64,000 nt of DNA, from positions 9,114,001 to 9,178,000 of the forward strand of contig OZ017797.1 in assembly GCA_963969395.1 (NCBI GenBank), in the 5' to 3' direction. The DNA is from Pseudoscleropodium purum (Eukaryota; Streptophyta; Bryopsida; Hypnales; Brachytheciaceae). The notes under the pieces are model-generated. The model had not been told where the DNA came from and did no database searches. It worked only from the letters and a program-made list of their open reading frames with translations. The first letter of the stretch is position 1. Each line of letters begins with the position of its first letter. The position numbers were made by a program, and so were the translations under genes. Below are positions 1 to 13,794 of the stretch, one piece after another.

Positions 1-57
1 TAGCTTTTGTCATGAACTATAGTTATGTTTTCCATACATTCCATATATATAGTCATG

Positions 58-3000
58 TTAACCCCTAAAAATCGGAGACTACATTTTCACCAGAAATGCT
101 CCAAAACTCCCATTTCTAGTGCAAGTACCAAATTTTAGGAAAAAAACCCATTTTGGGACACATTTAACCATAGGATCTTGTAGTAAACTAGTTTGAAAAG
201 ATGTCAAAAAAAATTTCAGAATTTTTCACTATGTAGATTGCAAGATATTAACATTTGAAGTGACAAAAAACATTTTTTGGGCCCTGTGAAAATACAAGCA
301 GTTTAGATCATTTGGAATTGTACAACTTATAGGAAAAAAATAGTAAGTGGCAAAAAGTACAAAGTGATTCAAAACACTAAATTGTTAAGAATTTAATTAT
401 AAAATTGAAAAATTCCAATTCCAAAAGTGGTAATTTAGTAATAAACAATCTTCATCATATAGCTTTATTTTTTCAAAAAATATTAAAAATTGAGTTTAAG
501 AAAGGACTCCAAAGTTTATTTTTGAGTAGGGAATCCATAACTACCCGCAAACTAGAACACCTCATAACTTTCATCTCGTAAATAAAAATGGAATGATTCA
601 AAGCTTTACATGTATATATAAATCTAGAAAACCAATTTCAAATTTTTATTTTTGAAAAAAGTGATTTTTTAAGAAATTTTTGGGCTGCCCGTAGAACATT
701 GAAAATTACATATCATGCAATAACTTTTCATCCATGTAGTCAAAAGTTATGAAAATTGTTGTGCCTTAAAGCCACTACTTGGGCACATATTGTGTGAAAA
801 TTTCAGCAAAAATAAATAAAAAATCCATTTGTTGTGAATTGCCCAAAATCACTATATTGCCAAAAAACATAGTTTTGACCTTTAGGGGCTAAATGGACAT
901 GACATATAGTAGCATTGCAATCACATATTAATATGCTTTAGTAGCTAAATAAAAGACTTCATCCAATTAAAAATGAGTATGTATGATTTTTGAGATAAAC
1001 ATATATATTGGAGGAAAAAATGCAAGAAAGAATTTGACTCTTCTCAATGACATTTATTAGAAACTAATAGAAAACATATTACAATAATATTATGTAATAT
1101 ATATTTTCACATGCTTATAGGACCTATATTCATTACAAAAATGTAAAGATGTTTCCTCTCTAGTGTTGCAAATGGCATGCAATAGCTTCATTCTAGATTC
1201 TAATGCCTATTTGTACAATCAAAGAGGTTCATTTCCAATAAATGAATAATATAGCTCAATCTTCAAGAATTTAAGGCAACAAAAAATATGTAGCACAAGT
1301 TGAAGATAAGAAAAAGCCATTACCACTATATTTCTAGAAATTGCAAATAAACAAGAATAAGAATGGTAATAGAGGGAACAAAAAGAAAAAGTTGTCATGT
1401 ATTTGAGAAGTAAGATGCAACAAAATGCAACAAGAAGTACAAGTTAAAATGCAATAAGAAAAAACTAAAAGCAAGAACTATAGAAGCAGCAAGATGAAAC
1501 AAGGAATGAGAATTAAGAGATAATAAGATTAAACTAGGAGCATGGCAAGGACCAAGAATTAGGAAGCAACAAGAGGCAAGAACTAAAAACCAACAAGAAG
1601 CAAGAATTAAACTCCTGGGAGCTCCAAAGGCCAAAATCTGGCCTCTCAATTTAGAGAAACATTCTTGTTTGACTGCTATAATCTTTTGAGTAATACGGTC
1701 AAAGGATGTGTGCTTTTCTTCACACCTCTGGGTTTCTCTTGACTACCAAACGGTACAGTTGGATTATGAAGATCTCTTTTAGGAGAAAGCTTGAGTAGAT
1801 TGAAGTCAAAAAGGTCTGGATTTCACTGAATTTACTGTAGGCGCTTTGGGGTTAAAAAACAAAAAGAAGTAAGAGCTAAGAGGCAACAAAAAACAAGAGC
1901 TAAAAGGCAACAAAATGCAAAACTTGGGAGGCAAGAAGCAACCAAAAAGAAAAAAGAAAAATAGCCAGATGTTTCACTTTGATGGGGGCAACTACAAAAA
2001 ACAATAGCTAGGGTTTGAAAACCCTAAATCAGTGGCAACTACATAGGAGTGGTGACTAGGATTTGAAAACCCTAGTCATGTGATTTGTCTTAATCATGCA
2101 ACTAATTGAATATGACTACACAAAGCAACTAAGCTATTTTAACTCCTAAAGGTCAAAATTGCATTTTCGGGCAACATAGCAATTTTGGGCAGCTCACTAT
2201 GAATGGAGGTTGGTTTTTTTTGTTGAAGTTTTTACACAACATGTGCCCAAGGAGTAGCTTTAAGGCCCAACAATTTTCATAACTTTTGATTGCATGGTTT
2301 AAAAGTTATTGCATAATATGTAATTTTCATTATTTAGCTGGTAGCTAGGGCAACTCAAAAAATTTCTTTAAAAATAATTTTTTTGACAAAAAATTTGAAA
2401 TTAGTTCTCTAGATTTATATGTATGTAGAAGGCTTTGAATCAATCCATTTTGATTAATGAATTGAAAGTTCTGAGGAGTTTAAGTTTGTAGGTAGGTATG
2501 GTTTTCAAAGCTAAATGCATGACATATGTGAACAATTTATCTATATCCTTGAAATAAACCATGCACAACCATATTCTTTGTTATTGGGCTTCAAATCCTA
2601 AGTTCAATGTTTAAATTTTGTTCAATTGGCATTCTAAACAATGAATAAGCTTATTCTAATGATAAATTGCAAGTGGTTTACATCTTAATTAAAATTGACA
2701 CAAATTGTAAAAGTTAGAGGTTTTGGGTGGTTTTAGATAGTTTTGGATGGTTTCGGTCAATGGAAACCAAAATTCTAGACCTCCAAATTCAAGTTGAGAA
2801 ATTCAAACTTATTTTAGCTTAACCCCTAAAGGACTGGCCTACGTTTTTTGGTTGTATAGAAATTTTGGGTAGGTACTTGTGACCAAGGATTTCCATATTT
2901 TAGGCTGAAATTTTAATAGAAGGTGTGGAAAAATGATATCTTTCATATGCAACAAATTTCATGACATTTGAAAATAGGAGTCAAAAGTTATAGCTTAATA

Positions 3001-3610
3001 TGCTACTTTTTGGGGGGGGTTATTTTCGTAACTGGGCAGTTTGGGCAGATTAGAAAAAATCATTTTTTTCAAAAAACAAAATTGGAAATTGATTTTTTAG
3101 ACTTCTATACAAGGAAAGCTTTGAATCAATCCATTTTGATCAACAAGCCAAAAGTTATGAGGATTTTTTGTTGTAGGCAATTATGGATTACCTACACTAA
3201 AATAAACTTCGAAATCCTTTATCTCACCCAATTTTCAATATGTTGTACAATTCCAAAAAATTTGAAATTTATCAAGCATGTGAACACTTGTCTAGGAAAA
3301 AGAATCTAAAGAAGCACCATCATTTTGGTCATTTTTTCATAGAAAAGTGAGCTTGTGAAGTGCAGTTGCCCTACTTTTTGTAGGGCAAAAAAATGATTTT
3401 AGTGCATTTGAATGTTCATATTTTGCAATCCATGCGGTGGAAATGTCTAAAATTTTATCACATGTTTTTGCTACTACATATTACAAGATCCTACCATTAC
3501 ATATGTCAAGAAAAGTTATTTTTCAAAAATTTGCTACTTGTACTAAAATTGGCAGTTTTTGAGCTTTTTTGGTGAAAACATAGTCATAGAATTTTAGAGG
3601 TTCAGTTGTA
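58..3610. repeat. Complex inverted-repeat block (modules B-A ... A'-A''-B')
   Basis: Two modules recur in opposite orientation at the two ends of this block. Module B at about 58-270 matches the reverse complement of about 3,385-3,605; shared landmarks are TTTTCACCA, AGTACAAGTA and GGATCTTGTA. Module A at about 545-900 matches the reverse complement of about 2,140-2,485 and, more weakly, of 2,815-3,180; shared landmarks are AAAATGGAATGATTCAAAGC, a stretch around AAAAGTTATGAAAATTGTTG, and CCTAAAGGTC. The interior (about 900-2,140) is AT-rich without a convincing gene. No transposase is visible. It could be a decayed foldback or TIR element, or an inverted array of an older satellite. Alignment was by eye, so boundaries are approximate. 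Confidence 0.6.
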
Positions 3611-5849
3611 GAGAATTGCATACGTATTTTAAAATACTAAATATCTTTATATTAGAATGTTTTTAGCAGAAATTATTGTCGGATGAAGTTTTATCTCTAA
3701 TTCATCCTTAAAAAATTCATCCAATATTTTCTTGTAGCCTATAAGTCTAGATTAATTTTTACTTTCAATATTGGATACTAAATGTCACCAAAATTGTAAG
3801 GTTCCTTTCTTACTTGAATAGGATGAACCTTGATATTTTTTGTTCAAAATTCTCATCAAAACTAATGCTCTTGACTATCCTATTTCATTGTATTCTATCT
3901 TTGTTAAATTATATATATTTCTTAAAGTGTAATATATCACTGGAAACCTTTAGAAATTATTTAAGTGATCTTGAATTCAAATTTGGATTTTAGTAAATTC
4001 TTAGAGATCTTACTTAAACCTTTGATTTCTAATGTACCTATAGTTTCTACAAGAAGAGAAATAATAAAATGCCAAGTTTAAAGACATGCTTCAGAATTTG
4101 TTTTCACCACATTTCCATTCTCTAACATACACAATTTGTATTATGAGGCCCAATTTGATCCATATATTTTTGTTGCATTTTTTGTATCTTTGTATAAAAT
4201 TTAAATAATGACTTTTACAACAAGATTGTGAGTAAATTCTACCTTTAATCTAATTCGTTTTTTTCAATCTATATCTTTCTACTTCCCTCTTTTGACTTTC
4301 TCCAAATTATTTTCTATATTTATTTTCTATATTTTTGGGAATATTTTAGAATTGCAATCTTTGACTTTTATTGCTACTTATTAATTTCTAATTATTCTAA
4401 GAATGAAACAATTGTAATGGTATAGCCTCATAAGTGCTAACTAAGTACATACATAAGATCTTAAAACTTCATTTGGTCAACGATGCATATTATAATCAAC
4501 AATCCTTGTTTAATATTTAGTCAAATTTCTATAAGAGGGTCAAATTAGTCTTCTAATTATACCCAAAGCATTAAGTAGCAACTTGGAACCTATATTTCTA
4601 CTTCAAACATTTACTCTCCACACAAGTTGCACTTCTCACTTACTCTTGCTCCATAGCCATTTGGGTATGAATTTTTCTCACTCCTTTTTCTCCTCCTTGG
4701 ATTAGATTTTTCCTAAACTTGAAGTGTTTTTCTAAATTCCACAACCTTCAATCTACATCACTAGATTAAATGCATTAGATTTCACTTTGTATCAACTAAT
4801 CTAATTATCTCTCTAATTGTATTAGCAATCACAATCAATCAACATAATCAGTCAACTTCATGTCAAGTCCCAATAATGGTTCAAGGCAAGCTTGGTTTGC
4901 AGCCTAGGTTCTCAAGCTTGAATCCACCTTGGGGCTTTGGTTTGTCCATAAGCTCTTATTCCTCTCTAATTTCTCCTTGAATCCTAAAAAAAAATTAAAT
5001 TGTATCCTATAGTTAAGTGCTTTATTCTTCTCTATTTCCTTTCTAAATCCTATAAAAAACTAAAACATAAACATATGCCATCCAAAATTATTGGACACTA
5101 GTTCTATAAAAGACATCATTCAACAAAAAAATATTTATTTTTTAACAAGCATTAAACAAAAGTCACGCCTTCATCCAAAGAATGGCCCTCAAGACTAATA
5201 TACAAAGAGACCCATTTTAGATTTCCTTAGACTACCCTTACAGAAAAAAAGACAACTACCAAAGAAATGCTACCGCTAAATTTGACTAAAGCAAAAATAT
5301 GACTAACAAATATGACTAGCTGCTTTCAAAACATATTCCCTATTCAAATTTTCCTTGGACTGATCTAAAAGCAAAAATGTAATTATTATAGAAATATGAT
5401 TGCAAAATACAACTGAAGCAAAAAATATGACTAGCAAATATGACTGGGCGTTCTCCCAACATGTTTCCTATTGTCCTCTATAAAGAATTTTGGCATTTCC
5501 AATGGGATTATATACAACATCCATGAAGTACAAAGCCAAAATATGATTAGCAATCATATTTATAGACATGCATCCAAGAATATGATTGCAAGTGGTTGTG
5601 AGTCATCCCTAGTCATACTTTCACAATTGTAAAAAACTTGTTTTGTTGTAGTGATGATAAACTTGCCATGTGCAAATTAATGATAAACAAATACTAAATA
5701 AAGTGATCTTATATCTCAAGATTGATGACTTTTGAAGTCATTGTTGGCGATGCTCATATATAAGTTGGAATTCACATCAATAGTAACAAATTCTAACTAT
5801 TATCATACATTGATCAACAACGATATATAAAGATCAATTTACAAAAGTA
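3611..5849. other. AT-rich intergenic DNA, no gene seen
   Basis: No open frame with recognisable protein features occurs here. The sequence is AT-rich with many homopolymer runs. I see no clear tandem repeat, RNA gene or element end. Confidence 0.5.
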
Positions 5850-6304
5850 CAGGTTTGAAGATGCTTCCCTAGTTTCAACACCAAGTGATCTACAAGTATA
5901 CTTGTGCTACCCAAGGAAAGATGACAGTGAAAACAACCTTTCTTTTCCATATTAAAAATTTGTGGGATCATTGCTTTATATGAAAACAAATTTTAGACTT
6001 GACATTGTATGTGTAGTACCACTTGCTATACTATATAGTAGAAATTATCAAAAGAATTATTGCACTATTGTACAAAGAATTTTAAAATATCTCAAAGGAA
6101 CAACTGGTTTTGGGTTGTATTATTCATTTGACAACAAACCAAATTAAAACCTTGTTGCTTGCATTGATGCTAATCATGCAAGCTAGGTGATCTAAATGAT
6201 TCGTAACATTGAAGTGGAAGCATGTTGATTATCAATTGTAGACAAGTTGTTTGGATGAGTAGAAAGTGGCTCTACACTTCAAGGTCTATAATTGAGTTGG
6301 AATA
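5850..6304 (+). pseudogene. Ty1/copia polyprotein remnant, left piece (RT end / RNase H)
   Basis: Translation around 5,855-5,900 gives RFEDASLVSTP, and 5,962-6,147 gives an open stretch with GSLLY, a degraded RPDI-like site (RLDI), then RILKYLKGTTGFGLYY. This series is diagnostic for the end of reverse transcriptase and the start of RNase H in plant Ty1/copia polyproteins. Downstream, in a shifted frame, VVWMSRKW and SIIELEY match the copia SW-SKKQ and TEAEY motifs. Stops and frameshifts break the frame, so this is a dead copy. The similarity stops at about 6,304 and resumes at 16,287, which suggests a later insertion. No LTRs were identified. Confidence 0.8.
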
Positions 6305-7685
6305 CGGGGATGCTAATATGTGAGCCTATGAGTGTGTGAGCTTGTAAGCCTATATTTTTTGGTTCTATTTAGAGTTTGTATATCCATCAAGAACCTATGA
6401 CAGTGGAATTAGATATAAGGATTTTCAATCCGAATGAACAACAAATGAATATACTACTATGCAATTTTGTACCAAAAAATTGAACAAATGTATTTCCAAA
6501 AATTGAGATATAGTCAAAATAGATAGAGTTTGTAAGCAAGTACATGATAAAAATAGATGTAATGGTTTAAGATGTCTCACTACAAAGTTCTTAAATATAA
6601 AATTGGGATACATTATAACAACATCATAGAAATAACATTTATGAAGTCTAAAATAGAAGGACCAACAAGTATGGGTTGTAAAGGCTAAATATAATATGGT
6701 GATAAGTAAAGGCTCTAAACATTATAAATACTAAATCATAAATAATGCTTTTGAATGATTAAGTGATAAATGAGCAATGGCACAATATGGGTATCACTTC
6801 CCGGACTCTCTAGACTTTAGAAAAATGTCCTTCCAGAAATGAAAACAATATTGAAAAATTACAAAATTACATGGTGTTATAAAAGGCATGTTGGTACACC
6901 ACAATCATGTTCTATATAGGTCAAATTCAAAAATTGAATTTTCTCCTAATTTCACATATTCAACACTTGATTGCATTATAATAGTGAAAGGACTACGTAT
7001 TTAAGTTTTTATTTTTAAAACAACTAGGCATGCACCTTATTAAATTTGTATTTAAGACTTTCATGTGGTTTTAAGAAGAAAATGTTATAAAATTGTAGTC
7101 CTTTCAAATTGTGTAAAAATTTGTGATTTTAAAAGTTCCCATAAATAAGGATATATAGTAATATATCAAATTAAGAATTAAAATTGAACATGGATATGAC
7201 TCAAACATTATTTTAGCTAATTATCATGTTTATAAACAGTTTTTCTATAAATTGGTAATCCGGATTGTTCCTTTTGTCTCAAATCCGGAATGGAGACAGT
7301 TCCAGATTTGACAACAAAAAAATGAAAAGGAACATCAAAATTGTTCAATTTTCTTGCACAATAGTGTTGTAGATGGAATATTACAACATTCTCATGAATT
7401 TATCATCAAATTTATATAAATAAAAAATGACATTGAATGATTCAAAAAATGATAGTGTTTTGTGGAGACGGTCTTTTTTGGAACCTATATCGTGCACTTG
7501 CCCAAATGTAGTCTTCATTATAGATCTTTATATAAATTTAAAGGATGAAAATGGTCCACCTATTTTATTTTATTTATATTATTATATTTGAAAATAAAAA
7601 CAAAAATATCTTAGACATTGAATATTTAAAACAAATATAGTAGTCATATGTTATACTCCAAATAAATTTACTAACCTTGAATGAC

Positions 7686-8140
7686 TTAAACAATCATTTT
7701 TTTAATCAATCTCTTTCTTTTTTTAATTGTCTTTTTTTTTTTTTTAATTTTTTTAAAATGATAATAATTTCTAAAAAATAATTTATATACATTATTAATT
7801 TTAATGGTAGTAATTTGATTTAATTTCAATTTAAACTTCACTTTGTGAAATTTTATGAAGTTTAGTGATAGAGTGTAATTCAAGGCTTATGATTTACGAA
7901 AGAATGTAGTATCCCACAACAATATGCACATAATAAAAAAATAGTGGGCAAAGGATCCATACCATCTAGAAGATAGTTAATAGATACGATATCAACCACA
8001 ACATTAAAAGGGTTTTTTTGTCTCAATAACCAACTACCATATACAAAATTAAAATTAGAATAATGTAAAAATTGAATAAAGAGTTTCAAAAAATATTATT
8101 ATTTAAATAATAAAAATAGACAAATACTCACTTGAGCTCA
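7686..8140. other. AT-rich interior of the insertion
   Basis: The stretch 7,686-7,790 is extremely T-rich on the plus strand and gives only low-complexity Lys-rich minus-strand frames. Short open frames at 7,880-8,089 (-) have no recognisable motif. I do not call a gene here. Confidence 0.4.
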
Positions 8141-8149
8141 CCAATCATT

Positions 8150-8560
8150 TAGCCTTGTGAAGCCACTTAGAAAAATCAATATCATTGAATTTTGCTTTAG
8201 AAAATTTGAAAGCTTCACAAAAAGTAGGAGACTTGTTCACATCTCTAACCACTTGATTTTTAAAGAAGTGTTCATTGTTGAAGTTGCCAACATTCAAAGC
8301 TTTTCTTTAGTCATCTCTAAACTTTCATCATGAGTTTCATAGTAACACTTCATTTACTTCAAGAAAATTGTGATGTATTTAGGATATGCAATAGAGAGCT
8401 ACTTCTTTAATTATGAATGAGAAGCTACCTTCCCCTTGTCAACAACTTTGGAGACCCATTCATCAATTGCACTTGAAGTTTAATTTAATGAATTATGATA
8501 CTTTTCACAAAATTTCTTAAGCTATAATAGAAGCGTTTTTCAATTTTTGTTGTACAAAGT
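8150..8560 (-). pseudogene. Decayed coding stretch of unknown family
   Basis: Reading the minus strand downward from about 8,480 gives protein-like peptides: AIDEWVSKVVDKGKVASHS, then a stop, then LSIAYPKYITIF and CYYETHDES. After a frameshift, a 42-codon stretch from NFNNEHFFKNQVV to FSKWLHKAK ends in TGA at about 8,152. The amino-acid composition is that of a soluble protein, unlike the surrounding AT-rich noise, and stops are few. I do not recognise the family. Its position inside the putative 10-kb insertion suggests a former element-encoded ORF. Confidence 0.45.
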
Positions 8561-9829
8561 AAATGACATATAAGAATAAACAAAATTATATATGATAACA
8601 AATATTCTAATGTATAATAGAGTAACATTAATATCAATTTAAATTAACAACAATAACAAAAAAAATTATGAAATAGAAAATATGAAATAATTTTTTTTTT
8701 TAAATTAAAAGAATATGAAATAAAAAATAAAACTTTAGAAAGGAATCTGAAAATATGATTCTATTTAGAGCTTCAAAAGTCAAAGTGAACTAAATTCTTT
8801 AATTAGACTTTTGCTTGGCTTCAGCTATAATAAGATCTTGTTTGTAGATAAATTTTTCAAAATATGAGAATGGTTGCCTAGCAACACTTTGAATGTGATG
8901 AAGTTTGCGAATGAGATTTATAAAAATATGAAAATTTTGGTTTCTCATGGCAAAACAAGATTTATTGTATTAAAATATGTGAAGTGAACATCAAACAAAA
9001 CAAGGTAAAACAAAGACAACTGTAATGGTCCAAACCAAACAAGCTTTAGAGACTAAGAAATGAAAAGAAATAAAAAAAATGATAATGAAATATAAAGAAT
9101 TACCAATTGACATTATATAATACTACCAATATAGTTGCAATGTATCTCTTGACCTTCAAATCAATACTTTCAATAATATTATGCCACATGAAGTCATCTA
9201 CATAATTAAGATTGATAATAGGCAATGATACTTACAGATGATAGTTGCTATCTCACAACACAAATATCTTGCTAATAAAAACTTTGAGATCTTTATCATT
9301 TTTCAGTTCTTTGTTAAATGTAACATTTGCTTGCACCTAGTTGGCACTCCACATTTCAATAATCAATATCATTTTAACATTTACTATCTTTCTTTCATTA
9401 TTCTTCATAGCTATATAGAAAATTTCATTTTCTTTCATATAACCATACGTAACAAAATATGCAACTAGATTCATAACATCATTCTTCAAAAAAAGCCTAA
9501 CCACTGGCAAAGAAATCAATCATATAACATTAAGGAATATTGATTTTTGATTTTGTTCCTAGTTTATACCTCAACTCCTCAAGACAAAAAAAAGTGTTCA
9601 TAGTCTCCTTCTTCAAAAAGCCATGCAATTCTAATTCATCTTTAAAAAGAAGTAGAAGTATAGCATTTAATCTCTATGCTTGTGGATTTTTTTGTGTCAA
9701 CATCTTTGAAATCACACTTAAATCAAGATTAAAAAAATTCAAATTGTATATACATATAGTACAACATGTAATTCAATATAGTAGTTATTAATGGCTATGC
9801 ATTCGAAAAGCCCATAATTTTTAAAATTT

Positions 9830-12760
9830 GACCAAATTCTAGAATATGTTGTAAGTAATTTAAAATTCTTAAAACTGTGGTTGTTAACAGTTGTATATTA
9901 GGAAGACCAATATGATTTCAACATTTAATCAAATTCATGCATATGCTACAAGCAAATTTAAATCTCCAAAATTGGGTCATTAATGGTTGTGCACTTAGAA
10001 GTCTAAATTTTTTTTAGCATTTGACCAAATTCTCACATATGCTACAAAGAAATTTGAATTCTCCAAACCACAGGCCGGTAGGCATAAACAGTTGTGCACT
10101 TGGAGGGCAAACTCTTTTTAACATTTGAACCAAATCTTGGCATATATTGCAAACAAATTGAAATCCTTAAAATAGTGGCTATTAACGGTTGGGGTGTAGG
10201 AAGCTTCCAAAAAATTTAAACATTTGACTAATCCTTGCATATGCTAGAAACAAATTTGAACCTTCTAAATCGTAGCCGTTAAAAGCTAAGGGTCTAGAAA
10301 GGCCCAAAAAAATTTGACATTTAACTAATTTTAGCATAAAAAACAAACAAGTTTGAATTCTCCAAACTATAGCTTTTAACAGCTAGGGGTCTAGGAAGGC
10401 CTCCAAAATTTCAACATTTAACTAATTTTTGTATACATAGGAAACAAATTTGAATCCCCAAAATTGTAGCCGTTAATGGCTAGGGGCCTACGAAAGCCCC
10501 AAAAAATTTTAGCATTTAATTAATTTTAGCATATACAACAAACAAATTTGAATCTCCAAAACCGTAGCCGTTAACGGCTAGGGGTCTAGGAAGGCCCCAA
10601 AAAATTTCAGCATTTAACTTATTTTAGCATATACAACAAAGAAATTTGAGTCCCTAAAACCATAGTCGTTAACAGTTGGAGTCCAAGAAGGCCTCAAAAA
10701 TTTCAACATTTAATTAATTTTTGCATACATAGGAAACAAATTTGAATCCCCAAAACCATAGTCATTAACAATTGGGGGGCTAGAAAGGCCCCCAAAATCT
10801 CAACATTTAATTAATTTTAGCATATACAACAAACAAATTTGAATCTCCAAAACTGTAGCCGTTAATGGTTGGGGGTCTAGGAAGTTCCTAAAAAATTTCA
10901 ACATTTGACTAATTTTTGCATACCCAAGAAACAAATTTATATTTCTCAAAACATAGTTGTTAACGGCTAGGGGTCTAGTAAGGCCTAAAAATTTCAACAC
11001 ATTAACTAATTTTAGCATATACAACAAACAAATTTGAATCTCTAAAATCATAGCCGTTAATGGTTGGGGGTCTAGGAAGTTCCTAAAAAATTTCAACATT
11101 TGACTAATTTTTGCATACCCAAGAAACAAATTTATATCTCTGAAAACATAGTTGTTAACGGCTAGGGGTTTAGCAAGGCCTAAAAAATTTAAACACATTA
11201 ACTAATTTTAGCATATACAACAAATAAATTTGAATCTCCAAAACTATAGCTGTTAATGGCTGGGGGTCTTGGAAGGCTCCAAAAAGTTCATCATTTAACT
11301 ACTTTTTGTATATATAGGTAAAAAATTTGAATCTCCAAAACTGTAGCCATTAATAGCTAGGGGTCTAGGAAGGCCCAAAAATTTTCAGCATTTAACTAAT
11401 TTTAGCATATACAACAAATAAATTTGAATCCCCAAAACCATAGTCATTAATGGCTGGGGGTCTAGGAAGGCCCTAAAAATTTCAACATTCGATTAATTTT
11501 TGCATACCCTGAAAAAAAATTTATATCCTTCAAAACGTAATCGTTAATAGCTAAGGTCTAGAAAGGCCCCATAAATTTCTACATTTAACTAATTTTAGCA
11601 TATACAACAAACAAATTTGAATCTCCAAAATTGTAACTGTTAAAGGTGGGGGATCTAGGAAGGCTCCAGAATTTCAACATTTGACTACTTTTTGTAGATA
11701 TAGGTAACAAATTTGAATTCCCAAAACCATAGCCATTAATGGCTGGGGATTTAGGAAGGCCCCAAAATTTTTAGCATTTAACTTATTTTAGCATATACAG
11801 CAAACAAATTTGAGTCCCCAAAACCATAGTCGTTAATGGTTTGGAGGTCTATGAAAGCCCCAAAAATTTGAACATTTAACTAATTTTTGAATACACAAGA
11901 AACAAATTTGAATACCCCAAATCGTAGTCGTTAACGGTAGGGCCCTAGGAAGGCCCCAATAATTTTAGCATTTATTTAATTTTAGCATATACAACAGACA
12001 AATTTGAATCTCCAAAACCGTAATCGTTCATGGTTAAGAATTTAGAAAGGTTCCAAAAATTTCAACATTTGACTAATTCTTATATATATAGGTAACAAAT
12101 TTGAATCTTCAAATTATAGTTGTTAACAGCTTGGGGTCTAGGAAGGCTAAAAATTTTAGCATTTAATTTATTTTAGCATATACAATTAACAAATTTGAAT
12201 CTCCAAAACCATAGTCGTTAACGATTGGAGATCCAGGATGGCCCCAAAAATTTCAACATTTGACTAATTTTTGCATATATAGGAAACAAATTTGAATCCC
12301 CCAAACCATAGTTGTTAACGACTGGGGGTCTAGAAAGGCCCCAAAAATTTGAGCATTTGACCAAATTCTTGCATATGCTACAAAAAATGCAAACCCCCAA
12401 AACTGTAGCGATTAACGATTGGAGGCCTCAGAAGGCCCCAAAAATTTCAGTATTTGACTAGTTTTTGCATATTCTGGAAATAAATTTGAATCCCCAAAAT
12501 CGTAGCCGTCAACAGTTGGGGGTCTAATAAGGCCCCAAAAATTTCAATATTTGACTACTTCTTGCATATTCTAGAAACAAATTTGAACCTCCAAAACCAT
12601 AGCCATTAATGGCTGGGGATCTAAGAAGGCCTCAAAATTTTTAACATTTGACCAAATTCTTGCATATGCTACAAAAAAATTTGAATCTTTAAAACTATAG
12701 CCGTTAAAAGCTAGAGTTTAAGAAGGCCCAAAAAGATTTCAAGTTTTGTCCACATGGATT
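9830..12760. repeat. Degenerate ~97-bp tandem repeat array (~30 copies)
   Basis: Each unit has an AATTTCAACATTTGACTAA-like part, TTTTGCATATA, ACAAATTTGAATC-CCAAAAC, and then a GC-richer core around TAGCCGTTAACGGCTAGGGG followed by TCTAGGAAGGCC. Core positions (for example about 9,893, 9,980, 10,181, 10,277, 10,376, 10,477, 10,571, 10,861, 11,057) give an average period near 97 bp. At 10,565-10,580 the core is a perfect 16-bp palindrome. A two-unit block (about 10,858-11,050) is repeated almost unchanged at about 11,053-11,245, showing higher-order duplication. Open minus-strand frames here (10,800-11,198 and 12,218-12,400) are by-products of the repeat. Confidence 0.92.
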
Positions 12761-13794
12761 CAAAAGCTACAAATTTTAAGTGATTCTAGAAAAAAAAAGA
12801 CAAGCTTTTTATACAAGTGGGATGGTAGGAGGTAAAATAATCCATGTGGGATATGTAAATTAGGATTACTAGGAACTCAACCGCTCATACCTAGTTAAGT
12901 TAAAAGTAGGAATTGTGTTCAACATAGAACTTTGGACCTCATTTTTTCACAGTAGAATAATTTTTTTCTTCAAACTTTGAACTAATAAAAGTTTGAAAAT
13001 CAAGTTAAATTTCATTTCTAAAAATCCGTTTGAGATTTGAAGTCTCTAAAAGAAAGTTATGGACAAAATTCAAAGAGGGGTTGGAAGTGATAATTTCTTT
13101 GACATTTCCAAACATTTTCTTTAAGTTTTGTTCATAAATTTCTTTTGAAGATTCAAAATCACAAATAGATTTCTTCGAAGGAGATTGAATTTTATTTTTC
13201 AACTTTTATTAGTTCAAATTTTTTTGAAAAAAATCATTCCATTGTGCCAAAATGAGGTCTAAAGTTTTATATTGAACATAATTCCTTCATTTTGACAATA
13301 AGTGGTTAAGCTCTCATCTTCAAATTTTCCCATATCCATTAAAGATTCATGAAAAACAATGAGTTTCATTTTAAAAACTATCTCTCAATCCTTCAATCTC
13401 ATTAAATGTCAATGAAGTAATTTTTTCATTCAACCATCAAAAAAAATTTGGTAGTAGATGGTCAAATGATATTTAATATATAATTAGATGAATTGTTATT
13501 GAATTTTTTTTATTTTTGACAAACCATCTTTACAATTTTTTGTAAATTTAGATGTTTAGTCCTAGATTGAAAAAAAATTGGCACTTCTTTTTAGGTAGAA
13601 TAAATTCAAACTTGCTATTTGAATATGGTATTTGTTTAAAATGATTGTCGATGGGTTTAGAAGTGGAATTGATTTTGTAAGACAAATGCAACCAAGCGAT
13701 GACCTTGAAAACTACTTTGTCATATTTAATCATGTGAAGAGAGTGAAATCATAGATAACTATCACTTGTCACATTTATGACTTTACTTATTGCA

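Noticed and set aside
10800..11198. 132-codon minus-strand open frame with an internal repeat
   Set aside because: It lies wholly in the 97-bp tandem array; the protein repeat merely reflects a two-unit DNA period and it lacks gene-like composition.
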